Below, piece by piece: positions 28,925 to 41,078 of a stretch of DNA of 64,000 nucleotides; within the stretch, counting starts at the first letter, position 1, and each line of letters opens with the position of its first letter. The notes beneath the pieces are model-generated. The model was not told the origin of the DNA. It saw only the letters and a list, made by a program, of their open reading frames with translations, and did not search any database. The translations under genes were made by a program, and so were the position numbers. The stretch spans positions 51,802 to 115,801 of the forward strand of contig NZ_JAHFZG010000010.1 in NCBI RefSeq assembly GCF_018619475.1. The letters are read 5' to 3'. This DNA is from Rhodomicrobium sp. Az07 (GTDB taxonomy: Bacteria > Pseudomonadota > Alphaproteobacteria > Rhizobiales > Rhodomicrobiaceae).

Positions 28925-29833
28925 TTACGTGATCGACGTGACGAACTCCGCGCGCTTGTAGCCCTGATAGAACAGCAGCGTCGTCAGCTCCGTATGGAGC
29001 ACCTGGGCATCCGCCTCCGCCGCGACGACGGGTTTCGCGCAATAGGCAACGCCAAGGCCCGCCGCCTTCAGCATGGAAAGATCGTTCGCGCCGTCGCCGA
29101 CCGCGATGACGTCCTCCGGGGAAAGGCCGTTCGCGGCGGCCTCCTCGTTCAGCGCGGCGAGCTTCGCCTCACGGCCAAGGATCGGCTCCGCCACGCCCGC
29201 GAGCCTGCCGTCTTCCCAGAGGAATTGATTGGCGCGGTTTTTCGCAAAGCCGGCCATGCCGCCGACAGCGCGCGTGAAATAGGTGAAGCCGCCCGAGACG
29301 AGCACCGTATGCCCGCGATGCGCGTTCATCGTCTCCACCAGCGCCTGCGCGCCGCGATTGAGCGTGATGCGCTCGGCGAGCACGCGCGAAAGCTCGGTCT
29401 TCGGCATGCCGAGAAGCAGTGCGATGCGTTCGCGCAGCGCGTCCGCGAAATCGAGTTCGCCGCGCATCGCCCGTTCCGTCAGCGCCGCGATCTGCGGCTT
29501 CAGCCCCGCGAAATCGGCCATTTCGTCGAGGCATTCCTGGCCGATGATGGTCGAATCCATGTCCGCGATCAGCATGCGCTTCCTGCGGCCGTGCGCGGGC
29601 TGCACGCAGAAATCCACCGGCGCGTCGCCGATCGCATCGGCGACAGTCTTTTTCAGCTCGGCGGCGGAAACCTTCTCGTCCGGCGCAAGCGTCAGGATCA
29701 GGTCCAGCGCCTCGCCTTCCGACAGCCAGTCGAATTCGAGATCGCCATTCAGGTCGCGTTGCAGTTGCGCGGAGAGACCGAGAAGGAGATCCTTCGATTC
29801 GGGCGCGGCGGTCAGTGTGATGGCAATGTCCAT
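28925..29833 (-). CDS. serB: Phosphoserine phosphatase
   Basis: HAD-superfamily phosphatase of 302 aa, last step of serine synthesis. Motif I is DMDSTII (two Asp for nucleophile and acid), motif II has the Ser/Thr in LVSGGFTYF, and motif IV is GDGANDLSML. The N-terminal 85 or so residues form the ACT-like regulatory domain seen in alphaproteobacterial SerB. Start ATG 29833. serB and miaA are a familiar divergent pair in Hyphomicrobiales; here a TPR gene sits between them. Confidence 0.95.
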   Translation of the reverse strand: MDIAITLTAAPESKDLLLGLSAQLQRDLNGDLEFDWLSEGEALDLILTLAPDEKVSAAELKKTVADAIGDAPVDFCVQPAHGRRKRMLIADMDSTIIGQECLDEMADFAGLKPQIAALTERAMRGELDFADALRERIALLLGMPKTELSRVLAERITLNRGAQALVETMNAHRGHTVLVSGGFTYFTRAVGGMAGFAKNRANQFLWEDGRLAGVAEPILGREAKLAALNEEAAANGLSPEDVIAVGDGANDLSMLKAAGLGVAYCAKPVVAAEADAQVLHTELTTLLFYQGYKRAEFVTSIT

Positions 29834-29937
29834 GGGAAGACTTGGTTCGATCCGGTTTTGTGTGCAGGTGCGAAAGGAATGCGCTCTTCATATCGCAGGC
29901 GGAACCCGCGCCGCAAGCCCACGTTTGCCGCTCGTCG

Positions 29938-31950
29938 TCACACCGGCTCGCCCAACGCCTCCCGCAGCGCCCCGATCCACTCTTTCTGATCGTGCGTCAG
30001 CTTTTCTTGCGCGTCGAGCCGCAGCACGATCGCAAGCGCGTCGCGCAACAACCGCTCCCCGTTCGGCGCGCCCGCCTGCGCGAGCTTGACATAGCTCACC
30101 ACCAGATCTGTCTGCCATTGCACGTTGTTCGGGTCGCGCGCGGCGAGGCGCTTTGCAATGTCGAGGCCGTCCTCATAGGCCTTGAGCGCGCCGTCGCGGT
30201 CGCCGCGCGCCGCGCGGATGTCGCCAACACGGTCATAGCTCACGGAGAGGTCGCGCTGCCACTCGGCGTTGTTCGGGTCGCGCTGGGCGAGGCGCTTTCG
30301 AATGTCGAGGCCGTCCTCATAGGCGTAGAGCGCGCCGTCGCGGTCGCCGCGCGCCGCGCGGATGTCGCCGACACGGTCATAGTACCGTGACAGGTCTTGC
30401 TGCCATTGAGCGTTGTTGGGGTCTTTCTCAGTCAGCTTCTTTGAAATGTCGAAAGCTGCGTTGTAATCGGTCAGAGCGCCATCCCGGTCGCCCCGGGCGA
30501 CCTTGATGTCGCCGACCCGCTCATAACTGATGCAGAGGTCGCGCTGCCACTCGGCGTTGTTCGGGTCGCGCTGGGCGAGGCGCTTTGCAATGTCGAGGCC
30601 GTCCTCATAGGCTGTGAGCGCGCCGTCGCGGTCTCCGCGCGCCGCGCTGATGTCGCCGATCTTGTTATAGCTGACGGAGAGGTCGCGCTGCCACTCGGCG
30701 TTGTTCGGGTCGCGCTGGGCGAGGCGCTTTGCAATGTCGAGGCCGTCCTCATAGGCCTTGAGCGCGCCGTCGCGGTCGCCGCGCGCCGCGCGGATGTCGC
30801 CGACACGTCCGTAGCTGACGGAGAGGTCGCGCTGCCATTCGGCGTTGTTCGGATCGCGCGCGGTTAGACCCTTATGAATGGCGAGCATGTCCTCATAGGC
30901 CTTCAGCGCGCCGTCGCGGTCGCCGCGCGCCGCGCGGATGTCGCCGATCTTGTTATAGCTGACGGAGAGGTCGCGCTGCCACTCGGCGTTGTTCGGGTCG
31001 CGGGCGGCGAGGCGCTTTGCAATGGTGAGACCGTCCTCATAGGCTTTGAGTGCGCCGTCGCGGTCGCCACGAGCCGCCTTGATGTCGCCAACACGGTCAT
31101 AGCTGACGGAGAGGTCGCGCTGCCATGTGGCGTTGTCTGGATCGCGCGCGGCGAGAGCTTTGACGAGAGACTGCCCGCGTTCGTAGCTTTCGAGAGCCGT
31201 TGCGCGATCACCGAGCGCGGCTTCCACATCGCCCAACAGGAAATGCGCCCAGTGCAGGCGGCTCCGGTCCTCGATGCTGTTGCCGAGCGCGATCAGGCGT
31301 TCGAAGCTCGTTTTCGCGGCGGCAAGCGCGCCCGCGCGCTGCTGCAACCGGCCGAGAAAATAGAGCGCGTCGGCGTCGTCAGGGTCGAGTTGCGCGGCGC
31401 GCGTGTAGAGGCCGAGCGCCGCGCCGGTGTCGTTGGCGAAGGCGAGTGCGCCGCGCTGGCGGTAGAGCGCCGCTTCCTCCTTAGCCGCGCCGGTGCGGGC
31501 GCGCTCGATTTCCGCGATCTTGTCCGCGAGCACCTTGTCGGCCGCCGCCGTGTCGCCTCGTTCGAGAGCGGCGAGCGCGGCGGTTTTTCCGGCGTTGGCG
31601 AGGGTGGCGAGGGCCGCGCCGATGTCTTTTTCGACGGCGGCTTCCACCTGGGCCGCCCCCTGGCCGCCGCCGGGAAGCGCGGCGCTTTGCGCGCGTGCGC
31701 CCTGGATGAGCGTGTCCTGCAGCGCCTTCATCTCGGCCCGGAGCGCCGCCGTTTCCGCCGCCGCCTCGTGCTGCTTCGCGCGGATGTCGGTGACGACGGT
31801 TTCGACGTCGGTTCCCTTGCGACGTCGGTAGAGGGCATAGGCGCCGCCGCCGACGAAGGTTATTGCGCCCGCAGCCATGCCAAGGACTTGCAACTTGTCG
31901 CCGAGGCTCTCGCCCGGTATCCCGTCCCAGATATCTTGCCAGACCTCCAT
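29938..31950 (-). CDS. Membrane-anchored TPR protein with near-identical repeats
   Basis: A 670-aa protein. It has one membrane helix (about 21-41) followed by a positively charged YRRRK, an Ala/Glu/Gln-rich coiled-coil stretch, generic TPR motifs (residues about 150-260), and then seven full units plus one partial unit of a 48-residue TPR-like repeat with consensus RDPNNAEWQRDLSVSY followed by GDIRAARGDRDGAL and AYEDGLDIAKRLA. The repeats probably form a cytoplasmic superhelical scaffold. ATG at 31950 opens MEVWQDIWDGIP; the frame runs on upstream to 32013, into miaA leader. Similar repeat TPR proteins are sometimes linked to CHAT or nSTAND systems, but nothing of that type is adjacent. The function is unknown. 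Confidence 0.8.
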   Translation of the reverse strand: MEVWQDIWDGIPGESLGDKLQVLGMAAGAITFVGGGAYALYRRRKGTDVETVVTDIRAKQHEAAAETAALRAEMKALQDTLIQGARAQSAALPGGGQGAAQVEAAVEKDIGAALATLANAGKTAALAALERGDTAAADKVLADKIAEIERARTGAAKEEAALYRQRGALAFANDTGAALGLYTRAAQLDPDDADALYFLGRLQQRAGALAAAKTSFERLIALGNSIEDRSRLHWAHFLLGDVEAALGDRATALESYERGQSLVKALAARDPDNATWQRDLSVSYDRVGDIKAARGDRDGALKAYEDGLTIAKRLAARDPNNAEWQRDLSVSYNKIGDIRAARGDRDGALKAYEDMLAIHKGLTARDPNNAEWQRDLSVSYGRVGDIRAARGDRDGALKAYEDGLDIAKRLAQRDPNNAEWQRDLSVSYNKIGDISAARGDRDGALTAYEDGLDIAKRLAQRDPNNAEWQRDLCISYERVGDIKVARGDRDGALTDYNAAFDISKKLTEKDPNNAQWQQDLSRYYDRVGDIRAARGDRDGALYAYEDGLDIRKRLAQRDPNNAEWQRDLSVSYDRVGDIRAARGDRDGALKAYEDGLDIAKRLAARDPNNVQWQTDLVVSYVKLAQAGAPNGERLLRDALAIVLRLDAQEKLTHDQKEWIGALREALGEPV
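30142..31149 (-). repeat. Seven tandem 144-bp coding repeats
   Basis: Each unit encodes 48 residues and starts at Ala/Gln-Arg-Asp-Pro; the seven full units run from 31149 down to 30142, and a partial eighth follows. Several units are nearly identical over most of their length (for example the blocks around 30255 and 30695), which implies recent duplication or gene conversion and a site prone to copy-number change. Confidence 0.9.
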
Positions 31951-32018
31951 GCGACGCGCCCCCTTATGCTTAAATGAACGGATGTCGTATAGCACAGGCC
32001 AATGCAACGGCAAAGCTG

Positions 32019-32972
32019 ATGGATAGATCGGACGGGATGAAAGCAGTCTTGATCGTCGGCGCGACGGCGAGCGGCAAGTCGGCGCTGGCGCTCGATGTTG
32101 CGGAGCGGTTCGGTGGCGTGGTCATCAACGCCGATTCGATGCAGGTTTACGCCGAGCTTCGCATCGTCACGAACCGGCCGAGCGCGGAAGAGGAAGCGCG
32201 CGCGCCGCACCGGCTTTACGGGTTTCGCCCCGCGCGCGAGCCGTATTCGACGGCGCTGTGGCTGGCTGATGTCGCGCGCGAAATCGCGGACGCCGAAGCG
32301 CGCGGCCTGTTGCCGGTGATCGTCGGTGGCACGGGGCTGTATTTCAAGGCGCTGACCGAGGGGCTGTCCGCCATCCCCGAGATCCCGGCCGAAATTCGCG
32401 CGCATTACAGGCTGCGGGCCGAGACGGAACCGCCGGAAGCGTTACACGCCGAGCTTGCGCGCCGCGATGCCGCCACCGCCGCGACCATCCGCCCGAGCGA
32501 TCCGCAGCGCATCGCCCGCGCGCTCGAAGTGCTGGAGGCGACGGGCCGCCCGCTCGCGGACTGGCATGCGCAGAAGGAGCCGCCGCTTCTGTCGGCGGCG
32601 GACGTGCTGCCGGTCGTGGTGGAGATGGACCGCGCCGCGCTTTACCGCCGCTGCGACGAAAGGTTCGACCGCATGATCGAGGCAGGCGCTATCGAGGAGG
32701 CGCGGGCCATCGATGCGCTGCGCCTCGACGCGACGCTCCCCGCGATGCGCGCCGTCGGGCTGCCGCCCCTGATCGCCTTCGCACGCGGCGAAATTTCGCT
32801 CGACGAAGCGGCGGACCGCGCGAAGACGGCGACCCGCAATTATGCAAAGCGGCAGCTTACGTGGATCCGGAATAATTTTATTTCGCAAAGCGATTGCCTG
32901 ACGAAAGAAACGCAAGGAACAAAAAGTGAAATCAATCTATTTATCCGAAATCGCTTGACCGCTTTTCGCTAA
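32019..32972 (+). CDS. miaA: tRNA dimethylallyltransferase
   Basis: Enzyme of 317 aa adding a dimethylallyl group to A37 of tRNAs that read U-initial codons. The P-loop is GATASGKSALAL, followed by INADSMQVY, TNRPS, GGTGLYFKAL, and the C-terminal YAKRQLTWIRN. ATG 32019 gives a short leader; ATG 32037 (MKAVLIVG) is equally plausible. The last 30 or so residues after TWIRN are polar, less GC-rich and unconserved. Divergent from the TPR gene with a short intergenic region. Confidence 0.93.
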   Translation: MDRSDGMKAVLIVGATASGKSALALDVAERFGGVVINADSMQVYAELRIVTNRPSAEEEARAPHRLYGFRPAREPYSTALWLADVAREIADAEARGLLPVIVGGTGLYFKALTEGLSAIPEIPAEIRAHYRLRAETEPPEALHAELARRDAATAATIRPSDPQRIARALEVLEATGRPLADWHAQKEPPLLSAADVLPVVVEMDRAALYRRCDERFDRMIEAGAIEEARAIDALRLDATLPAMRAVGLPPLIAFARGEISLDEAADRAKTATRNYAKRQLTWIRNNFISQSDCLTKETQGTKSEINLFIRNRLTAFR

Positions 32973-33149
32973 AGGATTAGCGCAATCTCAACAGAAGCGT
33001 GGTTGCCGTCACGTTAACAAGAGCATGGACAGGCAGAAGCGTGCGGGAACTCGGCTTTTCGCGCGGTCTTTTTGTCCGAACGCACCCTGTACGGCTCCCG
33101 ATTTTGAAGGTGGGGCGGTCGAAAAGGCCGCGTTTGACTGGAGTTTTCT

Positions 33150-34913
<1,764 letters not shown>

Positions 34914-34984
34914 AGCGGTGCGTCGGGCTTCCGGCTTCACCGCCGCGATGCCCGCCGACGCGGCCCAAAGCAAGGTGGGATAGA

Positions 34985-35533
34985 ATGAACAAGATGGAAT
35001 GGGGTCCGGCGATGCCCTTGGATAATCCGCAGCAACGCGTTGAACGGCATACGATTTCGGTGCTCGTCGACAACGAGCCGGGCGTTCTCGCGCGTGTGAT
35101 CGGCCTGTTCGCCGGGCGCGGCTACAACATCGACAGCCTGACCGTGACGGAGGTGAGCCGCGAAGCCGGCGCATCGCGCATCACCATCGTCACCACGGGT
35201 TCTGTCGATATCATCGACCAGATCAAGAGCCAGCTCGGCCGCCTCGTGCCGGTGCATGGCGTGACCGACCTCACCGTGAAGGGCGATCCCATCGAGCGCG
35301 AGCTTGCGCTCGTCAAGGTGGCGGGCAAGGGCGACAAGCGCGTCGAGAGCCTGCGTCTTGCCGAAGCCTTCCGCGCGAAGGTCGTGGATGCGACGGTCGA
35401 TCATTTCGTTTTCGAGATCACGGGCAAGGTGTCGAAGATCGACACCTTCATCGGCCTTATGAAGCCGCTCGGCCTCGTCGAGATCGCGCGAACCGGGGTC
35501 GCCGCCATCTCGCGCGGCCCCGAGGGTATGTAG
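34985..35533 (+). CDS. ilvH: Acetolactate synthase small (regulatory) subunit
   Basis: Regulatory subunit of 182 aa with an N-terminal ACT domain (TISVLVDNEPGVLARVIGLFAGRGYNI) that binds valine for feedback inhibition, and a C-terminal domain ending in VEIARTGVAAISRGPEGM, as in the family. It follows ilvB by 71 nt. The first residues (MNKMEWGPAMP) are poorly conserved, so the start could be a few codons later. Confidence 0.95.
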   Translation: MNKMEWGPAMPLDNPQQRVERHTISVLVDNEPGVLARVIGLFAGRGYNIDSLTVTEVSREAGASRITIVTTGSVDIIDQIKSQLGRLVPVHGVTDLTVKGDPIERELALVKVAGKGDKRVESLRLAEAFRAKVVDATVDHFVFEITGKVSKIDTFIGLMKPLGLVEIARTGVAAISRGPEGM

Positions 35534-35611
35534 CGGCTCGACAGACTGTTTGGCCTTGCGCGCCTCGCGCTGCGGAGGATCGTGGCCGCAAATTGAGGGA
35601 AGTTCGATTGA

Positions 35612-36748
<1,137 letters not shown>

Positions 36749-36835
36749 ATTGGAAGCGCCGCATTCCGTCGAATGCGGTCGCGCCCGTCGATTCCCGGTT
36801 ATGGCGGGGGCCTTGACGGCCTCCGTCGGCATCCG

Positions 36836-36872
36836 AAAAAGCGCGCGGTGCGTCAGATGACGCGCACCGCGC
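36836..36872 (-). terminator. Intrinsic terminator of vapC
   Basis: On the minus strand a perfect 10-bp GC-rich stem (36863-36872/36843-36852) is followed by GCTTTTTCGG, a U tract at 36836-36840. The stem spans the vapC stop codon, so it ends the vapBC transcript. Confidence 0.75.
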
Positions 36873-37269
36873 CAAGCGTTTCGAAAGGTAGATGTTTCAG
36901 CGCGCTGACCTTCGCGACAGCCGCGAAGTCGGCGTCGTTATGCAGAAGCGTCATGCCGTTTTCGATGGCGATGGCCGCGATGCAGCAGGTGGGCGCACCC
37001 GGAACGGGCAGCCCCTCGCGCCTGAGGTCGAAGGCGAGGCGCGCGGCCGCAGACCACGTTTCCGTGCCGGCCTCGACATAATCCTGATCGGCGAGATAGT
37101 CGGCGAGCTTGAGCCATTCCACCTCGTCGCGCGCGCCCGCGAGAAGCTCCGTCTGGGTGAAGCGCGTCAGGTAGTAGTCCCGGCCTTCGAGCACAGTCTG
37201 GAGCGCGCGCGCAACCCTGCCCGTGCGGTCACGGAAAAGAGCGACGAGCGTGCTGGTGTCAATCAGCAT
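36853..37269 (-). CDS. vapC: VapC-like PIN-domain toxin
   Basis: A 138-aa PIN-domain protein, probably a Mg-dependent endoribonuclease. Acidic residues fit the active site: Asp in the N-terminal MLIDTSTLVALFRDR, Glu in FTQTELLAGARD, and Asp in the C-terminal LLHNDADFAAVA. ATG 37269 is used; it overlaps the antitoxin gene by 11 nt, the usual VapBC coupling. An upstream frame to 37296 is unsupported. Confidence 0.9.
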   Translation of the reverse strand: MLIDTSTLVALFRDRTGRVARALQTVLEGRDYYLTRFTQTELLAGARDEVEWLKLADYLADQDYVEAGTETWSAAARLAFDLRREGLPVPGAPTCCIAAIAIENGMTLLHNDADFAAVAKVSALKHLPFETLGAVRVI

Positions 37270-37471
37270 CGTAGCGCGTGTGCCGGAAGCTGGCATGGTC
37301 GAAATGGGCGTCGAATTCGATCTTTCCGGCCAGTTCGAAAAGATTTTTCTTCTTCTTCGCCTTCAAAAACTCGCGCATCGCGAGATGCACGGCTTCCTTT
37401 TTCGTTTTCACGTTTGCAACGCGCATCACTTCGTCGATGAGCGTGTCGTCAAGATCGATATTCGTCCGCAT
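37259..37471 (-). CDS. vapB: VapB-like antitoxin
   Basis: A 70-aa protein starting MRTNIDLDDTLIDEVMRVANVKTKKEA, the ribbon-helix-helix pattern of type II VapB antitoxins, followed by a Lys-rich linker and a C-terminal segment (FELAGKIEFDAHFDH) likely to bind and block VapC. It is first in the minus-strand vapBC operon and presumably binds the dyad just upstream. Confidence 0.88.
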   Translation of the reverse strand: MRTNIDLDDTLIDEVMRVANVKTKKEAVHLAMREFLKAKKKKNLFELAGKIEFDAHFDHASFRHTRYDAD

Positions 37472-37501
37472 GAGCCCCCGCCGCGCGAATCACTTTGTCT
37501 A

Positions 37502-37528
37502 TGTGTAGTGTACACCCGCACATACACA
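37502..37528 (-). promoter_or_regulatory. Candidate VapB operator dyad
   Basis: TGTGTA (37502-37507) and TACACA (37523-37528) form a perfect dyad, with the 8-bp palindrome GTGTACAC at 37508-37515 inside. It lies 31-57 nt upstream of vapB, where autoregulatory operators of VapBC modules sit. Confidence 0.45.
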
Positions 37529-37559
37529 AAAGAAGTGGTTTGCTAATTCCCGAGGCGGA

Positions 37560-38354
37560 TCAAGCAGCGCCGAAGATCTCGATCAGGCGGCCGCACAGCC
37601 AGAATTCGCCCTCGACGATCATGCCGGGCTCGAGCGGCTGCCTCAACATCGCCTCGTCGGCGACAAGGTCGAAGGTGCCGCCCGCCGTCCCGATCACCGC
37701 CCAGGTGAATTCTTGCCCGGTGACGGGGTTTTTCCGGCGTTCCGTCTTCTGCACTTCGCCCGTGAGGAAGGCGCGGGCGGGCGCGCGGAAATCTTCCGCC
37801 TCCGGATCGAGGAACACGAGTTCGCTGTCGCCGCCGCCCGTGAAAAGCCCGCTCGCAAGGAAGGAGCGCGGCGTAAACTTCACCTCCTTGTCGGTCTGCG
37901 TGGCCTCGAAGGCGGCTTCGTTCTCGTAAACGGCGAGATCGTGCGGGAAGGCGACGATCTGCGCGATAGCCATGAACGGCACGCGCCGGCCGGCGAAGCG
38001 GGCGAAATCCACCACGTCGATCAGCGCGATGGTCGGCCCGAGTTCCACATAGACCGCGCCCTCGAACAGATTGTCGTCCGGCCGCTGCCGCAGCGCGCGC
38101 ACGCGAATGGGCGTGCGCCCCTCGCCCTCGAAGAACGGTGTGATGCCAACGGCGATATACGGATCGGGATCGTTCTCGGCGGACTTCTGCATGTGGACCC
38201 AGAGTTCGGGGCCCACGGGCGACCGCAGCCTGTGATAATAGCCGACGGGGCAAGGCTCCTTGTCGCCGCCCTGTTCGAGCAAGCTGCTGACAAGCGCCGA
38301 GAGATCTTCGGCCGAAGCCGCCTTGAAACCGATAAGACTGAAGTGATCCGCCAT
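37560..38354 (-). CDS. Conserved protein of unknown function
   Basis: A 264-aa soluble protein with no signal or membrane segment. It begins MADHFSLIGFKAASAEDL and has several beta-rich stretches (ELWVHMQ, NPVTGQEFTWAVIG, AGGTFDLVAD), with a C-terminal segment GMIVEGEFWLCGRLIE. I do not recognise a named domain. ATG 38354 follows an AAGGAGATGAGG purine-rich element; a GTG one codon upstream is possible. It lies between leuB and vapBC on the same strand. Confidence 0.75.
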   Translation of the reverse strand: MADHFSLIGFKAASAEDLSALVSSLLEQGGDKEPCPVGYYHRLRSPVGPELWVHMQKSAENDPDPYIAVGITPFFEGEGRTPIRVRALRQRPDDNLFEGAVYVELGPTIALIDVVDFARFAGRRVPFMAIAQIVAFPHDLAVYENEAAFEATQTDKEVKFTPRSFLASGLFTGGGDSELVFLDPEAEDFRAPARAFLTGEVQKTERRKNPVTGQEFTWAVIGTAGGTFDLVADEAMLRQPLEPGMIVEGEFWLCGRLIEIFGAA

Positions 38355-38465
38355 CACCTCATCTCCTTCCCTCTGCCCATGGAAGCAGTCCGCGCCTGAG
38401 GGCGCGAACTTCCGCAGTGTGAGACGGCTTTTGACCTGTTCCGTCCAGTTGGAGACGCGCTGATC

Positions 38466-39575
38466 TCAACGCGACGCCGCAAGCCGCTTCAATTCGCCGA
38501 CGATGGCCTCGCCCATTTCTACCGTGCCGACCTTGGTCATGCCGTCCTGCATGATGTCCGGGGTACGAAGCCCCTTCGCCAGCACGCCCGCGATGGCGGC
38601 GTCGACAAGGTCTGCTTCAGCGCCGAGGTCGAAGGAATAGCGCAGCGCCATGCCGAGGCTTCCGATGGTTGCGATGGGGTTGGCGATGCCCTTGCCCGCG
38701 ATGTCGGGCGCGGAGCCATGTACAGGCTCGTAAAGCGCCGGGCGCTTGCCGCTCGCGTCCTTCGCGCCGAGCGAGGCCGACGGCAGCATCCCGAGCGAAC
38801 CCGTGGACATGGCCGCGAGGTCGGACAGCACGTCGCCGAAGAGGTTGTCGGTAACAATCGTGTCGAACTGCTTCGGCCATTTTACGAGCTGCATGGCGCA
38901 GTTGTCCGCGAGGACGTGCGTCAGCTCAATGTCCTTGTAGTCTTCATGGACGCGCGTCACGACCGACTTCCACAGCACGCCCGTGCGCATGACGTTGTGC
39001 TTCTCGACAGAGGCAAGCCGCTTGCCGCGCGCCCGCGCCAGATCGAAGGCGACGCGCGCGATGCGCTCGATCTCGTGCTCATGATAAAGCTGCGAGTCGA
39101 CAGCGCGGCGCTCACCGCTTTCAAGCGTGACGATTTCCTTCGGCTCGCCGAAATAGACGCCGCCGGTCAGCTCGCGCACGATCATGAGGTCGAGCCCCTC
39201 GACCACCTCGCGCTTGAGACTCGACGCCTCGGTCAGCGCGGGATAGCAGATCGCGGGACGGAGGTTGGCGAACAGCTTCATGTCCTTGCGGAGGCGGAGC
39301 AGGCCGGCCTCCGGACGCTTGGCATAGGGAACGTCCGCCCATTTCGGGCCGCCGACCGCGCCGAGAATGACGGCGTCGGCCGCGTGCGCCTTCTCCATCG
39401 CAGCGTCGGAAATGGCCTCGCCATGCGCGTCGTAAGCGCAGCCGCCGACAAGGTCCGTCTCATATTGGAACCGCGCGCGGCCGCTCTCGTTGAGCCACGC
39501 GATAACCCGCTCGACTTCGGCCATCACTTCGGGGCCGATGCCGTCTCCGGGAAGAAGAAGCAGTTTTGTTGTCAT
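38466..39575 (-). CDS. leuB: 3-isopropylmalate dehydrogenase
   Basis: NAD-dependent beta-decarboxylating dehydrogenase of 369 aa for leucine synthesis. [19 protein letters not shown] opens the protein; the substrate loop [31 protein letters not shown] and the C-terminal [19 protein letters not shown] are characteristic. ATG 39575 is chosen over a GTG at 39587. It is functionally linked to the nearby ilvBHC genes. Confidence 0.96.
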   Translation of the reverse strand: MTTKLLLLPGDGIGPEVMAEVERVIAWLNESGRARFQYETDLVGGCAYDAHGEAISDAAMEKAHAADAVILGAVGGPKWADVPYAKRPEAGLLRLRKDMKLFANLRPAICYPALTEASSLKREVVEGLDLMIVRELTGGVYFGEPKEIVTLESGERRAVDSQLYHEHEIERIARVAFDLARARGKRLASVEKHNVMRTGVLWKSVVTRVHEDYKDIELTHVLADNCAMQLVKWPKQFDTIVTDNLFGDVLSDLAAMSTGSLGMLPSASLGAKDASGKRPALYEPVHGSAPDIAGKGIANPIATIGSLGMALRYSFDLGAEADLVDAAIAGVLAKGLRTPDIMQDGMTKVGTVEMGEAIVGELKRLAASR

Positions 39576-39861
39576 TGTACCGAACACGCTATGTCATTGC
39601 CGCCAGCCGAGGCCAGCCAGTCTCATGGTGGTTAAATCACACACTGTGGCGCGAATCACGCTTTCCGTCTCAGCTCTGCACAATTTTGTGGTGATCCGGC
39701 GCAGCCTCTTCGCCCACCGCGCCAAGCTCGAAAGCTTGACTTGCGCGAGCCTTGCAATCAACAGGCATCCACAGCGAAACACTGCAACTTTAGATTGCGC
39801 GCCGCATGCAATAAAAGGATTCTGCCCCTCAGACGCAATCCAAGCGCGCATGCGGGGCACG

Positions 39862-40953
39862 ATGCAGTTCTGGCGAAACAGCGACAAGACGCCTCTTCGT
39901 CTCGTTCAGGCGATCGGCAGCCGCCATAAGGGAGGCGCTCAACGTTTCACCATGCGGCTGGCGAAGGCGATGGAAGACGAGGGTGTCCAGCACGGCTTTA
40001 TCGTCAAGCGGTCCGGCTGGACAGAGGAGCAGATGCGCAAGACCGAGGTGAGGTTGCACAGCCTTCCCTTCGGCGGCGCGCTCGATCTGATCACTCCGGT
40101 CAAATACCCCCGCATCCTGAAAGAGGCGCGCGCGAATCTCGTGCTGACGCATCTCGAACGCGCGACCAAGCGCACGCCGCGGGGGCCGTGGGTTCACGTC
40201 GCGCGGCTCGGCGGCTATTACGCGTTGGAAGATTACGCGCGCTGCGACTACCTCATCGGCAATACGCCGGGCTGCCTCGATTACTTCCGCAGCGGGGGCT
40301 GGAGCGACGACCGCATCTTCTACATCCCGAATTTCGTGCCTGAAGTGGAACTCGGCGTCGAGAAGGCGCGCCGTGCCGATTACAACACGCCGGACGACGC
40401 GCCGCTCATCGTGTGGACGGGGCGCGTGGAGCACGAGAAAGGGCCGGATCTCGTCGTCAGGGCGTTGGCGGAGGTGCCGGGCGCGTATCTCTGGATGGTC
40501 GGCGCGGGCCGCTTCGACGCGGAGCTGCGCGCGCTCGCGACCGAGCTTCAGCTGAACGGCCGTATTCGCTTCCTTGGCTGGCAGGACAACGTGCATCCCT
40601 TCCTCGCGGCGGCGGACATTTTCGTGTGCGCCTCGCGGTTCGAGGTTTTCGGCAACGTCGTGCTGGAGGGTTGGTCGCACCGGCTGCCGGTGGTGGCGGT
40701 GCGCTCGCCTGGGCCGGAGCACCTCATTCGGGACGGCGAGACCGGCCTTCTCGTTCCGAGCGAAGACCCCGCCGCGATTGCTGCCGCCTTTCGCGACCTG
40801 CTCGGAGATCGCGATTTCGCCGCGCGGCTGGCTGCGGCGGGCAAAAACGAGGGGACGACCACCTATTCCGAGGCGGCTATCATGGCGCAATATCGCGCGT
40901 TGTTCGATGAACTCCTCGCGCGGGGCCGCGTCGGCAAGCGCGTCGCCGCTTAA
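39862..40953 (+). CDS. Family 4-type glycosyltransferase
   Basis: GT-B glycosyltransferase of 363 aa. The N-terminal domain has AIGSRHKGGAQRF; the C-terminal donor domain shows IVWTGRVEHEKGPDLV, FLGWQDNVHPFLAAADIFV and the E-x7-E region FEVFGNVVLEGWSHRLPVVAV, followed by GLLVPSEDP. It likely transfers a sugar to a lipid or polysaccharide acceptor; the specific substrate is unknown. ATG 39862 has GGGG close upstream; ATG 39850 would add four residues, and the open frame back to 39490 is unconserved. It is monocistronic here. Confidence 0.88.
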   Translation: MQFWRNSDKTPLRLVQAIGSRHKGGAQRFTMRLAKAMEDEGVQHGFIVKRSGWTEEQMRKTEVRLHSLPFGGALDLITPVKYPRILKEARANLVLTHLERATKRTPRGPWVHVARLGGYYALEDYARCDYLIGNTPGCLDYFRSGGWSDDRIFYIPNFVPEVELGVEKARRADYNTPDDAPLIVWTGRVEHEKGPDLVVRALAEVPGAYLWMVGAGRFDAELRALATELQLNGRIRFLGWQDNVHPFLAAADIFVCASRFEVFGNVVLEGWSHRLPVVAVRSPGPEHLIRDGETGLLVPSEDPAAIAAAFRDLLGDRDFAARLAAAGKNEGTTTYSEAAIMAQYRALFDELLARGRVGKRVAA

Positions 40954-41078
40954 GCGCTTTCGGCACAGCCCGAAGAACGCCGCTTCGTGTCCGACGTCGT
41001 CGCCGCGCGGATCTGCGGATATTACCGGACGCTCCATGAGGGGCGGCGCCGCGATCCTCGGGAACGATTAGCACTCCC

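Noticed and set aside
30142..31149. Regular repeats considered as a CRISPR array
   Set aside because: The period is 144 bp, units are in frame and encode TPR-like motifs, and there are no short repeats separated by unique spacers.
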